A stretch of DNA of 64,000 bases. It comes from Puccinia triticina. Lineage: Eukaryota > Basidiomycota > Pucciniomycetes > Pucciniales > Pucciniaceae. The DNA lies in assembly GCF_026914185.1 (NCBI RefSeq), contig NC_070558.1, positions 8,193,501-8,257,500 of the forward strand, in the 5' to 3' direction. This document shows, in pieces, positions 10,442 through 20,975 of the stretch (the first letter of the stretch is position 1; every line of letters begins with the position of its first letter). The notes beneath the pieces were generated by a model. That model was not told the DNA's origin and made no database searches. It saw only the letters and a program-made list of their open reading frames with translations. The position numbers were made by a program, and so were the translations under genes.

Positions 10442-11583
10442 TCACCCTATACGGTTTCTCAGCGGGAGAGAAAGTGACATACAGTATATATCAACAAGAT
10501 CAATAACTCTCCTAGTGGCTGAGATACAGACGCAGGTAGAGTGAGCGGAGTAGCAGTTGTCCTTTGTCTGATTTCTTGTTTTGGCTTTTTGAGCTAGATA
10601 TGTCGCCTGGAGGTCCTTGACGAGATTGTTCCAATTAAAGTGCAGCAATTCTTGTCGGAGGCGTTCAATGTTGGATTATATTGCAAGGTCAATTTCATTG
10701 GGTTCTTCATAGTTGATAGGAGGAACCCAGTCAGTTTCAGAATCCTCGTCTTCAACTTCAATGTCATCTCTAAATTGATCTTGTCAGCAACAATGCATCT
10801 ATTAATTACGGTGCTTTTACTGTATCTGCAAAAATGATTATAACCAAGTTGTCATGAACATGTAGATTTTTTTTTTTTTTGATATTATTTTTCCCCACAA
10901 ACCCTAGAATCAAATCCGCTTTTTTGGCCTACCTCCACTGGGGGATCTGTCCTGAAATCCGTGAAACAATTTCAATTACAGCTATTATTAGGGCCCTAAT
11001 AATAGCTGTAATTGAAGTTGTTTCATGCATTTCAAGACAGATCCCCCAGTGAAGATAGGCCAAAAAAGCGGATTTGATTCTAGGGTTTGTGGGGAACAAG
11101 AATATCAAAAAAAAACCACATGTCTATGACATCTTAGTTTTCATTTTTATAGATACAGTAAAAGCACCGCAATTAATAGATGCATCATTGTTGTTGGTCA
11201 TCTTTGTTGTTGTACCAATCTCCGTTCTCTAGATCCTCCGCTAACCGAGTATCAGCCGCCACCAACTGGTCCATTGGTGCCATTGCCGATTGAAAACCTT
11301 GAAGTTGTTGTAGGGCAGCTAAGTTTTGGTTTTCATTGGCCTCAAAAAAAGGCTGATTTTTGTTTCACACATTTCTCGGCCATGAGGAAGATATTGGGGA
11401 CTTGAGATTGAAGTGAGCAATCTTTTTGTTGTTGGTGAAAGTGAGAGATTGGTTCGGTGCGGTTCGGTGCGGGTGAGATAGATATATCAGTGGTTGCGGG
11501 CAGGTTTCAAGGTAAAGCTGATATGCGGAGGCAAGCAACCTCAAGACACATGTGGTTTGACGAAACCACCAAACCAGACACAC
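10442..11583 (-). pseudogene. Transposase remnant, possibly KDZ type with CxC cluster
   Basis: Minus-strand coding pieces lie on both sides of the foldback element. Upstream (11199-11345) reads LQQLQGFQSAMAP...LAEDLENGDWY. Downstream (10790 to 10442) reads DSETDWVPPINY, then WNNLVKDLQATYLAQKAKTR, then a CVC motif. A Trp/Leu-rich helix followed by a Cys-x-Cys cluster resembles the N-terminus of basidiomycete KDZ transposases. The frame has a stop and is cut by the 0.4-kb foldback. The family call is tentative; the DDE region is absent. Confidence 0.45.
10783..11199. repeat. Foldback element, about 0.4-kb palindrome
   Basis: Two arms of about 210 bp are inverted copies meeting at GGGCCC (10991-10996), with essentially no spacer. 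They match over nearly their whole length, including the stretches around ACAAACCCTAGAATCAAATC and its complement, with small indels in the outer thirds. A possible duplication ATCTT lies on both sides. It sits inside the transposase remnant, whose coding resumes on either side, so it is a mobile foldback or MITE insertion. Confidence 0.9.
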
Positions 11584-11756
11584 ACCCTTCTTCTTTTTGG
11601 GGTTCCAAAAGTAAAAAGTGCAATTTCATCACAAAAGATATGGATCAGTCCGCAAGCAGCGTAATTTGTTTGAATGAAATCCAGTCACCTAATAAAATTC
11701 AGACAGCAGCTGCTTTTGAACACCAGCCTACAATAATATTCTCCTCCCACAACTGG

Positions 11757-12135
11757 GATATCTTCTCAAGATTAGCGGGGATATTTTGTCAAGTTTACCG
11801 CTTTGGTTGGTATAGCCAACAGCCACTGAATCATCAGTCATCCGAGTGATCCCGGATGTTTGATGGCAAACTCCTAATTGAAATCTTGCTCCTTTCAGAT
11901 ACCAGATACCAGTTCACACCCACCAAGCAGATATTTTGAAAAGTTGAGCGCTTTGGTTGGTACAAAACTGCTGCCAACAACCACCTAGTCACTGGATCAC
12001 CAGACATCCAAATGCTTTCGGATGTCTGATATTATATTTTGGAAAGTTGCATCCTTTGGTTGGTTGGTACAACACTGCTGCCAACAACCACCTAGCCACT
12101 GTATCATCAGATATCTGAATGCTTGCGGATGACTG
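11757..12135. repeat. Imperfect tandem repeats, about 110-130 bp units
   Basis: Three diverged units share CGCTTTGGTTGGTA (or CTTTGGTTGGT), CCAACAACCACCTAG and a GGATGTCTGA-like block. No coding signal is seen. Confidence 0.7.
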
Positions 12136-12280
12136 ACGCCTAACTCCTACCAATCATATTTTCAGATTCTACCGCTTTAAGTTTTGTCAAGCAGAAATAT
12201 GCAACACTATGGCACTGCCACCCTTGTGCGCGGTGATAGTACCACGAGTCCGTTACCAGTGTGCTTTACTTGATGATATT

Positions 12281-12470
12281 GTGATATAGAAACAAATCAG
12301 ACTCTGGATCAAAGGTTGATATAGAAACAAATCAGACTCTGGATCAAAGGTCTGATTAGCACGATCATAGCTATGTTACCAGTGTTATTTTCTTTTTACC
12401 AGTGTAATTATTTGCTTGGGGATATTGTGATATCGAAACACCTCAGGCACCGGATCAAAGGTCTGATTAG
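12281..12470. repeat. 34-bp tandem duplication
   Basis: GATATAGAAACAAATCAGAC plus the following GGATCAAAGGT is present twice in tandem (about 12281 and 12317), with a diverged third copy at about 12430. It is a simple local duplication. Confidence 0.75.
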
Positions 12471-13446
12471 CACCAGAAATGGTTGACTTGGGGTATATAA
12501 TCTGGCTCTAAAACCCTCAAATCTTCCCTCTCAACATTATCCAACTAACTAGAAACATCCATAAACCCACTCATCTAGATCTATTATATTCCTACCTATA
12601 AGTAGCTCCTGACTGTTTTTTTGGCATGCCTGGTGCAAGAGAATCGCTATTAGAGCCGGCGCCGCCTGGCGGTCCCAGCCAGTAGCTGTTTCTTCGACCC
12701 GTTGTGGAACTCCTACCGTGCCAGGCGGTAGGCAGAGCGTTGAGGGGATGGGTGCTGTTGAGGCTGCCCTCAAGGTGGTCCGGCAAATGAGATGTGGATC
12801 GAAAAGTGATAGCGTTGGGGGGGGATTTTTGAGAGACGACCGGGATGGAATACCGTTGGCGGTGGTTGGTTTGTTGAGGATCAGATGATGATGATGGATC
12901 AGGATCAGGGATAAAGAATCAGAAATAGTGCTGGGGATACTGCCAGCGGATCAGAAAAGGGTGATGGAAAATCTTGTGGATCAGAGCAAGTCCCATGCCG
13001 TCCCATCCTCCAAGTTTGAACTCAAACTTGGACTCTGGGGAGTGACATGTCACAGGACATGTCATCACATCCCTAACTACAAAACAAAACCACAAGGAAA
13101 GAAAAGAAAACAAAACTCAACAAACAACAAGCAGAAGAAAAGAATAAACAAAGCTTAAAGAGGAAACCAAACAGGATAAAGTGAAGAAATAAAACATCAT
13201 AATAAACCCACATAGTACATGTGTTAGGACCAAGAAAGGAAAAGAGAAACTGGGAGGGATCCAGAATCTTGAGGCTGTGAGAAAGTGAGAGAAGGGATCA
13301 TCTTGAGGATGAATCTTGAGGGATCTTGATAATCTTAAGGCTTAAGGGTTTTGCTGGTGAGATTGCTGATCTTTCTGACTTGATGATTTTGATGCTCTTG
13401 TCAGCCTCTACCAGTATGACCACCACACCGTCCCCGGAATGACCTC
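12471..13446. other. Spacer without recognised genes
   Basis: No supported gene. Two short hairpins are visible near 13010-13065 (CCAAGTTTGA/TCAAACTTGG and GACATGTC repeats). Nothing else stands out. Confidence 0.4.
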
Positions 13447-14622
13447 ATGAAGCAGCTTCAGCAACGAGCTATGATGGGGAGCGCGGCGCAAAATTCTGAG
13501 CAGCGCCTAATTTGGGCCCCTGGCTCTACCCTCCAGGGATCCGCTTGGCTATTAGATGCCTCCACTGGAGGAAAATCCTTGCCCGGTGTTACATCTTCTT
13601 TAGCATCATCCCAAAGCTCCTTGGCTGGAAATCAATCTTTGTTAGCATCATCCCAAAGTTCCTTGGCCGGTGTTTGATCTTACTTAGCAAAATCCCCAAC
13701 CAATTTCCTTCTGAATCCTGGAGCAAAAACTTCTTCTGCAACACCAAAAACAGCTTCTTTAGCCGGTGTTTGATTGAATCGTGGAGCAAACCCTTCTGCG
13801 ACTCCAATAACATCTTCCTTGGGCAGTGTTGGATCTTCATTGGCGAAATATCAAAACCTTTCACCTGCTTTATCCACTGCTGAGCTATCATGTATGTTCT
13901 TTCTTCTACCTTTCAGCCAGGTAATTACGTCCAGAGTTACAAAAAAATTACTACATTACATTTATTTCATAGTTCCAAATTCACCATCTGCACAAATGAT
14001 ACCACCAACCTTTGGGACTCAGACGGAGAGTGATTGCTTGGAGCTACGCCTTCCTTCAACTGGCCGCACCGCTCAAAAATGTGGCCCTTCAAAACGCCAG
14101 CTCTTGGGTGCTTGTTTCCCAAAGCGCGTAAATATTCAGACCAAAACCCAGCATTTGCGCACTACTCCTACCAATACTCAGAATTCAACTCAGGATCAGC
14201 GGTCACCTATTGAACATCACTCCCCTTCTGAATCTCAAAATTGCCCCCTTTCCAAATCCAAAACTCAGACCTCAAATCCCCCTTGCAAAGAGACTGCTTC
14301 AAGAGGCTTCGACAATCCTGGTAATCAAAATCACTCTCCTTTGGAAGCTCAAACCTCTAATCCTCCTCAAGAGACCGCAATCGGAGCCGTAAAGTCCGGA
14401 AAGAATAAGTGAATCCGTCTAGACCCAAGCATTGTCAAGTCGATGAAGCATCTTGACCTTGATCAACTGCGCCAAAAGGTCAACTCGCACGCTAAATACA
14501 AACAACTCAATGCTGATGATCGACAAGTATTCACCAATGCTTACCTCAGATACCAAAAAGAAGTCCACCTACTTGCTGCGGAGAGACTCCTGAAAATCAA
14601 CAATCTTGAAGCATTTGGGTAG
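13447..14622 (+). pseudogene. Hypothetical transposon-type protein remnant
   Basis: Broken plus-strand coding contains internal repeats (TTAGCATCATCCCAAAG twice at 13600-13660). A Ser/Thr/Gln/Pro-rich segment (13999-14412) ends in a TGA, after which the same frame continues as SMKHLDLDQLRQKVNSHAKY... to about 14622. The lysine/alanine-rich end looks helical. I do not recognise a family; it resembles the N-terminal half of a transposon ORF. Function is unknown and the gene is almost certainly dead. Confidence 0.35.
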
Positions 14623-14956
14623 CCGCAGTGGTTTCAGAGGTTCAACAATGTACAACAACTTTTGTGAATACAACATTGAAGCTCGGAAATCCAAGTTTAT
14701 TAAAATAAAGAAACACAGAAGGCAAGATCAAAGTTTTTGCCTGTGCTCATTAGAAAAAATCACATAAAAGTTGAGATTAATCCCCAAACACCCCGGAGGG
14801 CACCTCAGATTGACCCTCCAGCCCATGCCGGAGCAACAGGCAAAAGAAGGTCGGTCAAAAATGTCATCAAGGAGGCCCTAATCAAGTGATTAGTGGGCTC
14901 CAGGGAGGGGGTGGGACGAAACCACATCCCCTGGGGGGATAAACAGCTTCCCCCAC
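14623..14956. other. Spacer, nothing recognised
   Basis: No gene or structured repeat seen. Confidence 0.35.
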
Positions 14957-14958
14957 TA

Positions 14959-15744
14959 GAGATGGCCGCACGAAACCCATTGCGGGTATCCGCTATCCGC
15001 TGGAGGCCCTCGGGTACCCGCCAGCGGATGCGGATGTCTGAGATTCCGGCAGAATCCAGCGGGTACCCATGTATTCCGGCGGGTATCCGCTCTCCCTAGG
15101 GTATGGGAGCTGCGGCGGTCGGCAGCCATAAAGCCGTTCTATGTTGCTGTCAATCGGGGGGAGTCGCTTCCGGTCGACAGCAACATAAATTAGTCGACCG
15201 GGATGAGTCCTTCCCGGTCTACAGGCATATGTATTGAGCAGTCAACCGGGAGAAATCCCTCCTGGTTGAAAACTAGACATACCAGTCAACCGGGAGGAAT
15301 CCCTCCCGGTCGATGACTATACACACCAGTCAACCGGGAGAAATCCCTCCCAGTTGACAGGTATGTCTAGTTGTCAAACGGGATGAGTCCTTCCCAGTCA
15401 ACAGGCATATGTATTGAGCAGTTGACCGGGAGATATCCCTCCCGGTTGACAACTAGACATACCAGTTGACCGGGAGGCGTCCCTCCTGGTCAACAGCCAT
15501 ATCGAGCAGCCGACCGGGAGGCGTCCCTCCCGGTCAACAGCCATATGGAGCAGTCGGCAGGGAGAAGTGCCACCCGGTTGACTGACATATACAGCAGTCA
15601 ACTGGTAAGCACATTTTGAGGGGTGGGTATCCGAAGATACCCGCGCGGGTATCCGCCCAGGCACGCGGGTACCCGCTGTTGGATGCGGATGCCAGGAAAT
15701 GGCTAAAATTGGCCGCGGGTACCCGGATGCGAAGCGCCCATCTC
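14959..15744. mobile_element. Possible TA-flanked TIR element containing a minisatellite
   Basis: The left end reads GAGATGGCCGC and the right end is its inverse with one change, each flanked by TA. Inside each end the motif GCGGGTATCCGC and its inverse recur several times. The centre is a tandem array (15130-15605). There is no transposase. The TA flank would fit Tc1/mariner-type insertion, but a 2-bp repeat is weak evidence. Confidence 0.5.
15130..15605. repeat. Hairpin-forming minisatellite (CCGGGAGG units)
   Basis: About eight units of roughly 55-60 bp contain a self-complementary core such as ACCGGGAG..CTCCCGGT joined by ACTAGACATACCAGT-like spacers. Each unit could form a stem. Units vary at single bases. 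Confidence 0.85.
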
Positions 15745-15937
15745 TATCCCCCACACCCTTTAAGTATCCGACCCAGCTGCACACCACCTGGGCCTTCATG
15801 CTTTGCACCCTGAAGGTTGCCAGGGCCCTGCGCCTGGGCAGGCACAATGCTGGCCTGTACACACTCATCCGAGTGGTTACAGGTCAGCTCGAGGGCCTAA
15901 AGAGGGGTCTCAGTATGTATTAGTACAAGAGGACTCA

Positions 15938-16592
15938 CCGCCTCTTGATGACCGGCACAGACCGGTCATTGAGGGGCCTCACATCTCCTCTTGATGACCG
16001 GTCAGACCGGTCATTGAGGGGACTCACATCTTTTCTCGATGACCGGTCAGACCGGTCATTGAGGGGACTCACATCTCCTCTTGATGACCGGTCAGACCGG
16101 TCATTGAGGGGACTCACCACCTCTTGATGACCAGTCAGACCGGTCATCGAGAGGACTCACCGCTTCTCGATGACCGGCACATACCGGTCATTGAGAGGAC
16201 TCACCACCTCTTGATGACCGGCACAGACAGGTCATTGAGAGGACTCACCACCTCTTGATGACCGGTTAAACTGGTCATTGAGAGGACTCACCACCTCTCA
16301 ATGACCGGTCTAACCGGTCATTGAGAGGACTCACCGCCTCTTGATGACCAGCACAGACCGGTCATTGAGAGGACTCACCACCTCCCGATGACCGGCACAT
16401 ACCGGTCATTGAGAGGACTCACAGCTCTTGATGACCGGTTTGTGCCGGTCACCGTGGGGACTAACAGTTGTTGATGACCGGTCTTTGCCGGTCATCGAGG
16501 GGACTCACATCTCCTCTCGATGACCGGTCAGACCGGTCATCAAGGGGACTCACCACCTCTTGATGACCAGTCAGACCGGTCATCAAGAGTAG
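15938..16592. repeat. ACCGGT-palindrome minisatellite, about 14 units
   Basis: A unit of about 43-46 bp (GATGACCGG..CCGGTCATTGAGGGG plus ACTCACMDC) is repeated about 14 times. The core GACCGGTCAGACCGGTC is a near-perfect palindrome. Open frames on both strands follow from the repeat and are not genes. Unit order (TCAGA cores at the edges, CACAGA/CACATA cores in the middle) suggests block amplification. Confidence 0.9.
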
Positions 16593-17960
16593 ATGTGATA
16601 ATGTGACTCCCCCACCGTCCCTTCCCCTGCCATACCGCTCGCGAGTCGAAAGCCCCCTCCCAAAATGACCTAAGCCCCTCCTGGGCACTTCGCGCCTGCC
16701 TCTGAAGGAGGGACTTCTGAATCAGTGGAATTTTTCAGATTTTCCAGAGAAAATCCCAAGTCTGCAATAAATTTTGCAAAACAATAGCTATTGTGGCACC
16801 GCAACAAACATGATGAAGGTCTACACTTGGCCTACAACCTCACAAAATTTTGGGGCTGTACCACCCCTCCTTCAACAAAAAATCAGTATCAGAAGTTGAC
16901 CTGTGAGACACTCCACCAGGTACCCTGAAACAGTGAAGTGAATACAGTTCCTTTGAGGCAAAAAAGTGACACATTGGTCTTCTTTTTTTCATAGCTCTGA
17001 CAGGTGTATGTACAAAGGATGAAAAGTAGATGCAATTTTGCTTTTTTTGATGACACGGACATCAAATGGATTGTAATCTGTGAGACAATGCCCCTAGGGA
17101 TCTGCGTCTTACCCATTATGAGGCCTTCTTGCTAGCTGATTCCTTGACCATTAAGGTGGGGTGATATATATAAAAACAAATACTGATAGATTTGCAGGCC
17201 TTTTGACTGTTCATGTACATTGAGCAAACCTGTCATGCCAAAAAAATAAAAATTGTTAGGCCCTCATTTGGAGGGGGGCGCTTTGCGCCCAGGAGGGACT
17301 TGGTTAAGTCCAGCCCCCTCTGACCAAAAAACCTTGCCCCTGCGCAGGTGGCACTTGTGCAGAGCAACTGGAAAGTGTCAATGGCAATCCGTGCTGCACC
17401 TGCTCTGGATGCTTCTCCCTGGCGCCCTCCTCCCGGCCACATTGATCAAACTCCAGATGGACTGGGTCACACAATCAGACAGCGGGGCTCATGGACAGAG
17501 ATTGCTTGGATATGGAGGAGTATGAAGTGATTAGATGAATCATAATCAAATTTTCATTAGATTCTTTAATCATTTTTGCTATATATTGATCAGTCTAACA
17601 GAAACATTTCAGATTAAGACTTGTGCAATCCATTTCTTTTTGCATGAAATTGATTTGAATGAGAAATTTGGTTTTTTTGCATGCATGGGATGCAATGGAG
17701 TTTGTGTTCCTTAGCAGGGAATGGGGGATAGTTCACAACAGTCTACTTAGCCAGTTTTAAAATCATTTTTGCCTATCTAATATGGCTAGCCTGTGAAGGG
17801 AAAGGGTGATTGAAAGTGGTGGGATGGCCATTGAATTTGCAGCGTGGCCTCTAGTCCTTTTATAAATGTAAGGTCCCGTTCAACTTACTCCTTTGGTTAG
17901 CTCCCTCCTCTTACAACTACGTCTGCTAACTGATCTTTTGTTTCATCCTGTGTTTATAAA
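16593..17960. other. Spacer with MITE-like fragment
   Basis: No supported gene. Around 17260-17330 there is a GGAGGGACTTGGTTAAGTCC-type fragment, similar to sequence around 55.1-55.3 kb, probably part of a dispersed MITE family. Confidence 0.4.
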
Positions 17961-17967
17961 TCCATAG

Positions 17968-19165
17968 ATGATCTAACTGATAAGGAACAAAAGACAGAAT
18001 GTGGCTGCCTCTGGAAAAAGCTCAATCAGGCTACAAAAAACAAATACAAAGACATCAATTTCTTGGCAACATTACCCAATCCGTTTGGACATGGCGATTT
18101 TGGTGGACCGGACGGTGGGACTTTGGAAGCATCCCGTGAAAAAAACAAAAATGATCAATTTTTCCGGCAGGCCAAGACTGAGTCGTGGACCCAAAGCACC
18201 ATACTTGATGTAAGTATTTCCTTGACTACTATTTTGTTAAATTTCATTGAAATAGCACTCACTGAAACTTATGATTTAGTTGAAGAACCTCGAGGCCGCA
18301 CATGAGGTGGAAGGATTCCTTGTGGTGTACAAGCCCAAGGACACAGGAGGCGAAGTCATAAGTGGCGGCAGCTTCTTGGGCGAGCAGTTTGTGGACCTGT
18401 TTTCACAGGATAAAAAGAAAGACATCGAGGCGAACTTCCTATTGTTTGCAAGCGGTCAAGAGGTAATTAAGAGAGCTACTGGAAAACTTACCCCAGTTAC
18501 CAAGCCCAGGAAGAATCGGACACGCAAAGCCGGGCCCTTGAAAACTCCCTGGAATTATGCTAAGCCATCTATCCCTGATTATTTTGTGTCCAATTTCACT
18601 GATTGGTATAATTATCTTGAATGTTACAGGCAGTAAAGTAGCCAACTAAAAAACTGCAAAAGAGAAATTAAATGTTGCAATATGTAAGTTGTCTCTCACC
18701 ATCAAAGTCACCAGCTCAGTTTGATTCTTACTTACTGATTTGGACTTTTATTCAGCCAAAGTCACCCGTGGTTTGCAGAACCACTGGCCAGGAAAAAAAA
18801 CAGCCCCAACCTTGAAGAAGCTTGGGGTCACTTTGCGCATCAAGAACAATTACCACAGCATTAGCGTCAACAACTTTGCTGTCAAACCCGGGGCCATGTG
18901 AAACAAGCAACTGCAAAATATCCTACGGGCTTTTCACAAGGACATGGTTGTCCTCACTGGGCCGCCCGCTCCTGATGCTCCCAAAACAATAGGCGCTGAT
19001 CCTGACAAGACCGCCACCAAACCTACACAATCTAACAAAAAAACCCCAAACAAGACCATGATAGAAAAACCAACAACCAGAGGGCAATCAGAAAAGAAAA
19101 AGCAACCGGCTTCTAGAGCTGAACAAGAAGAAAGGGAAAAAAGTATACATTTCAGACAAGGATGA
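17968..19165 (+). pseudogene. Hypothetical conserved-type protein, broken
   Basis: The coding exons join well. Exon 17968-18210 starts DDLTDKEQKTECGCLWKKLN with an HMG-box-like W..L..K..Y pattern, then a Gly/Pro/Asp-rich FGHGDFGGPD block, and ends at a GTAAGT donor. Exon about 18282-18480 encodes NLEAAHEVEGFLVVYKPKDT. A third piece (18759-19165) is interrupted by an in-frame TGA at about 18899 and ends in a basic Lys/Glu-rich tail. I recognise the style of a rust-specific multicopy protein but not a named family. The stop makes it a probable pseudogene; a DNA-binding role is only suggested by the HMG-like pattern. Confidence 0.45.
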
Positions 19166-19312
19166 AGAAGAAGAAGAGTAAGAGGAGGAGGAGGACAAGG
19201 ATGATAATGATGATGACAACAACAACAACGGCAACAGCAATGGCAACGGAAACGGCAACAGCAACGGCAACAGCAACAACAACGACAACAACAACGGCAG
19301 CAACAATGATGA
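19160..19312. repeat. Trinucleotide-rich tract (GAA/GAT/AAC/GGC)
   Basis: Runs of GAA/GAG, then GAT, then AAC and GGCAAC triplets follow the basic tail of the preceding remnant. It is a microsatellite-like tract. Confidence 0.85.
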
Positions 19313-19650
19313 TGAGAGATTTAAGGGAGGAATGATACAATGTACAATACACATCTCTTCTTCCTCTTGCTTTTTTTCTTGTTTTTTTTTGCTGTAGTTC
19401 ATCTCACTTATCCTGGTAGTCTTGCTTCCTTTCTCAGTTTCTCTCCTCTCACATAACAAGCCCAAACTTTTTTATCTTATCTTGCTTGAAATATAAATGT
19501 ATACATATACACGCGCATGTATTAAAAGAAACACCTGAGTGAAGCAAGCAAATAACTATGTATTACATATAAGAAACACCCCAGCTGGGTGTTGAAATGC
19601 TGGCGTATGTGGTTCTCGACAGACTGAGCCGGGCCCAGTTTGAGGACATG

Positions 19651-19767
19651 GTGTGGTTTTGGCACCGGTGGTGTGGTTCTGGTACTGGTGGTGTGGTTTT
19701 GGCACCGGTGGTGTGTTTCTGGTACTGGTGGCGGTGGAACCAGTGGTTTGGTTTTGGCACGGGTGGG
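19651..19767. repeat. 20-bp tandem repeat
   Basis: Four to five units of GTGTGGTTYTGGYACYGGTG starting at 19651, with T/C alternation between successive units. It is open in several frames because 20 is not a multiple of three. Confidence 0.85.
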
Positions 19768-20133
19768 TTTTAGTTGGGGTGAGTTTTATGTGGGGTGTGA
19801 TTTACATATGGGTGTTACATGTAGTTTGTTGTGTTGTAAGAGTCTGTTATGTAGCTGTGCTGGTGCGGGTGATGAGGCAAGCGGGGGGAAGGGAAGAGTG
19901 GGGGACTTTGCAATAATTTGGAGGCCAAAAAGCTGGACCTCGTGGCGAGGCTGGAGCCGCGGGAAATTCAATAATTTTAGGCGGAGAGTGACCCCTCTAC
20001 GTACCATGCAAAGTGCTTGCCATGCTATGTATAGTATACTGTGGAGTCGTGGCCATTGGTGTCAGTGACACATTTTTGCTTCATATTAGTTCCTCCTTCT
20101 ATGGTGGCTTATACAGGCAATTTGTGATGGAAG

Positions 20134-20972
20134 CACTGCAAGAAAAACTCTAGAAACTGCTTGCAGTTGAGATGCAGCAAGCTTGAATCAAGCCTCAGCT
20201 CAAGCTGGAGTCAAGCACCCAAATTCTGTGCTGGTGAACCTTGAGTGTGTACCTTGTTCAGCATCTCAATGCTGAACATGCTGTAGTGCTCATGCAGTAG
20301 GCTGAGGCAAATGTTCAACCTTGAAAATGAGCATCCCTCTGAGAACCCTTTATTTGCTTTTAGTAAAAACTCCATGTGCCATTGAATCCAGCCAGAATAA
20401 CATTAAAAGGGCTTGTACATGTGAAAGGGATATGTACATATGAAAGGAATATGTATGCATGAAAGGGGAATGTGAGAAGGTGTATTAACACGTAAAGGGG
20501 ATATGTCCACATGATGAAAGGGGTATGTTCAGTAAGGGGTATTTGCACATGAAAGGGACATGTAAACATCAAAGGGGTATGTAAATGTGAATGATGAAAG
20601 GGGTATTGAAAGGGATGTATAAAAACTCAAAGGGGACATATTGTAAACATGAAAGGGTCATGAACACATGATTAAAGGGGTATGTACACATTGTGAAAGG
20701 GATACATGCACATGAAAGGGGTATGTACACATTATGAAAGGGGTGAATGCATACAAAAGGGATATGTGCACATGAAATGAAAGGGGGATTTGCACAGGTA
20801 TCAGCTCAGTATTTAGGAGCCTATACTCAGTTTTTTGTACCTTAGACTCAATCTTTCAAAGATTATCCAATGTGCACAGAATCAACCAATGCTTGATCCT
20901 TGCATGAGGGACAGCTTGCCTTGAGCTCTTGCATCTCAACTGCAAGCAGTTTCCAGAGTTTTCCTTGCAGTG
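20134..20972. mobile_element. CACTA-like non-autonomous element (839 bp)
   Basis: Inverted ends start CACTGCAAGAAAAACTCTAG and CACTGCAAGGAAAACTCTGG and match for about 45 bp. They are flanked by a 3-bp duplication AAG (20131-20133, 20973-20975). CACTG termini and 3-bp duplication are the hallmarks of the CACTA superfamily. The interior holds a minisatellite and no transposase. Confidence 0.88.
20402..20790. repeat. Minisatellite GAAAGGGGTATGTACAC-type
   Basis: Roughly 17 to 20 irregular units of GAAAGGGGTATGT plus ACACAT-like spacers lie inside the CACTA-like element. Unit lengths vary from 16 to 30 bp. Confidence 0.85.
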
Positions 20973-20975
20973 AAG

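Noticed and set aside
15935..16147. Open frames on both strands across the ACCGGT array
   Set aside because: They arise from the repeat unit and have no homology or start context.
19088..19465. Leu/Ser-rich membrane-like protein on the minus strand
   Set aside because: Translation of the triplet-repeat tract; hydrophobicity is an artefact.
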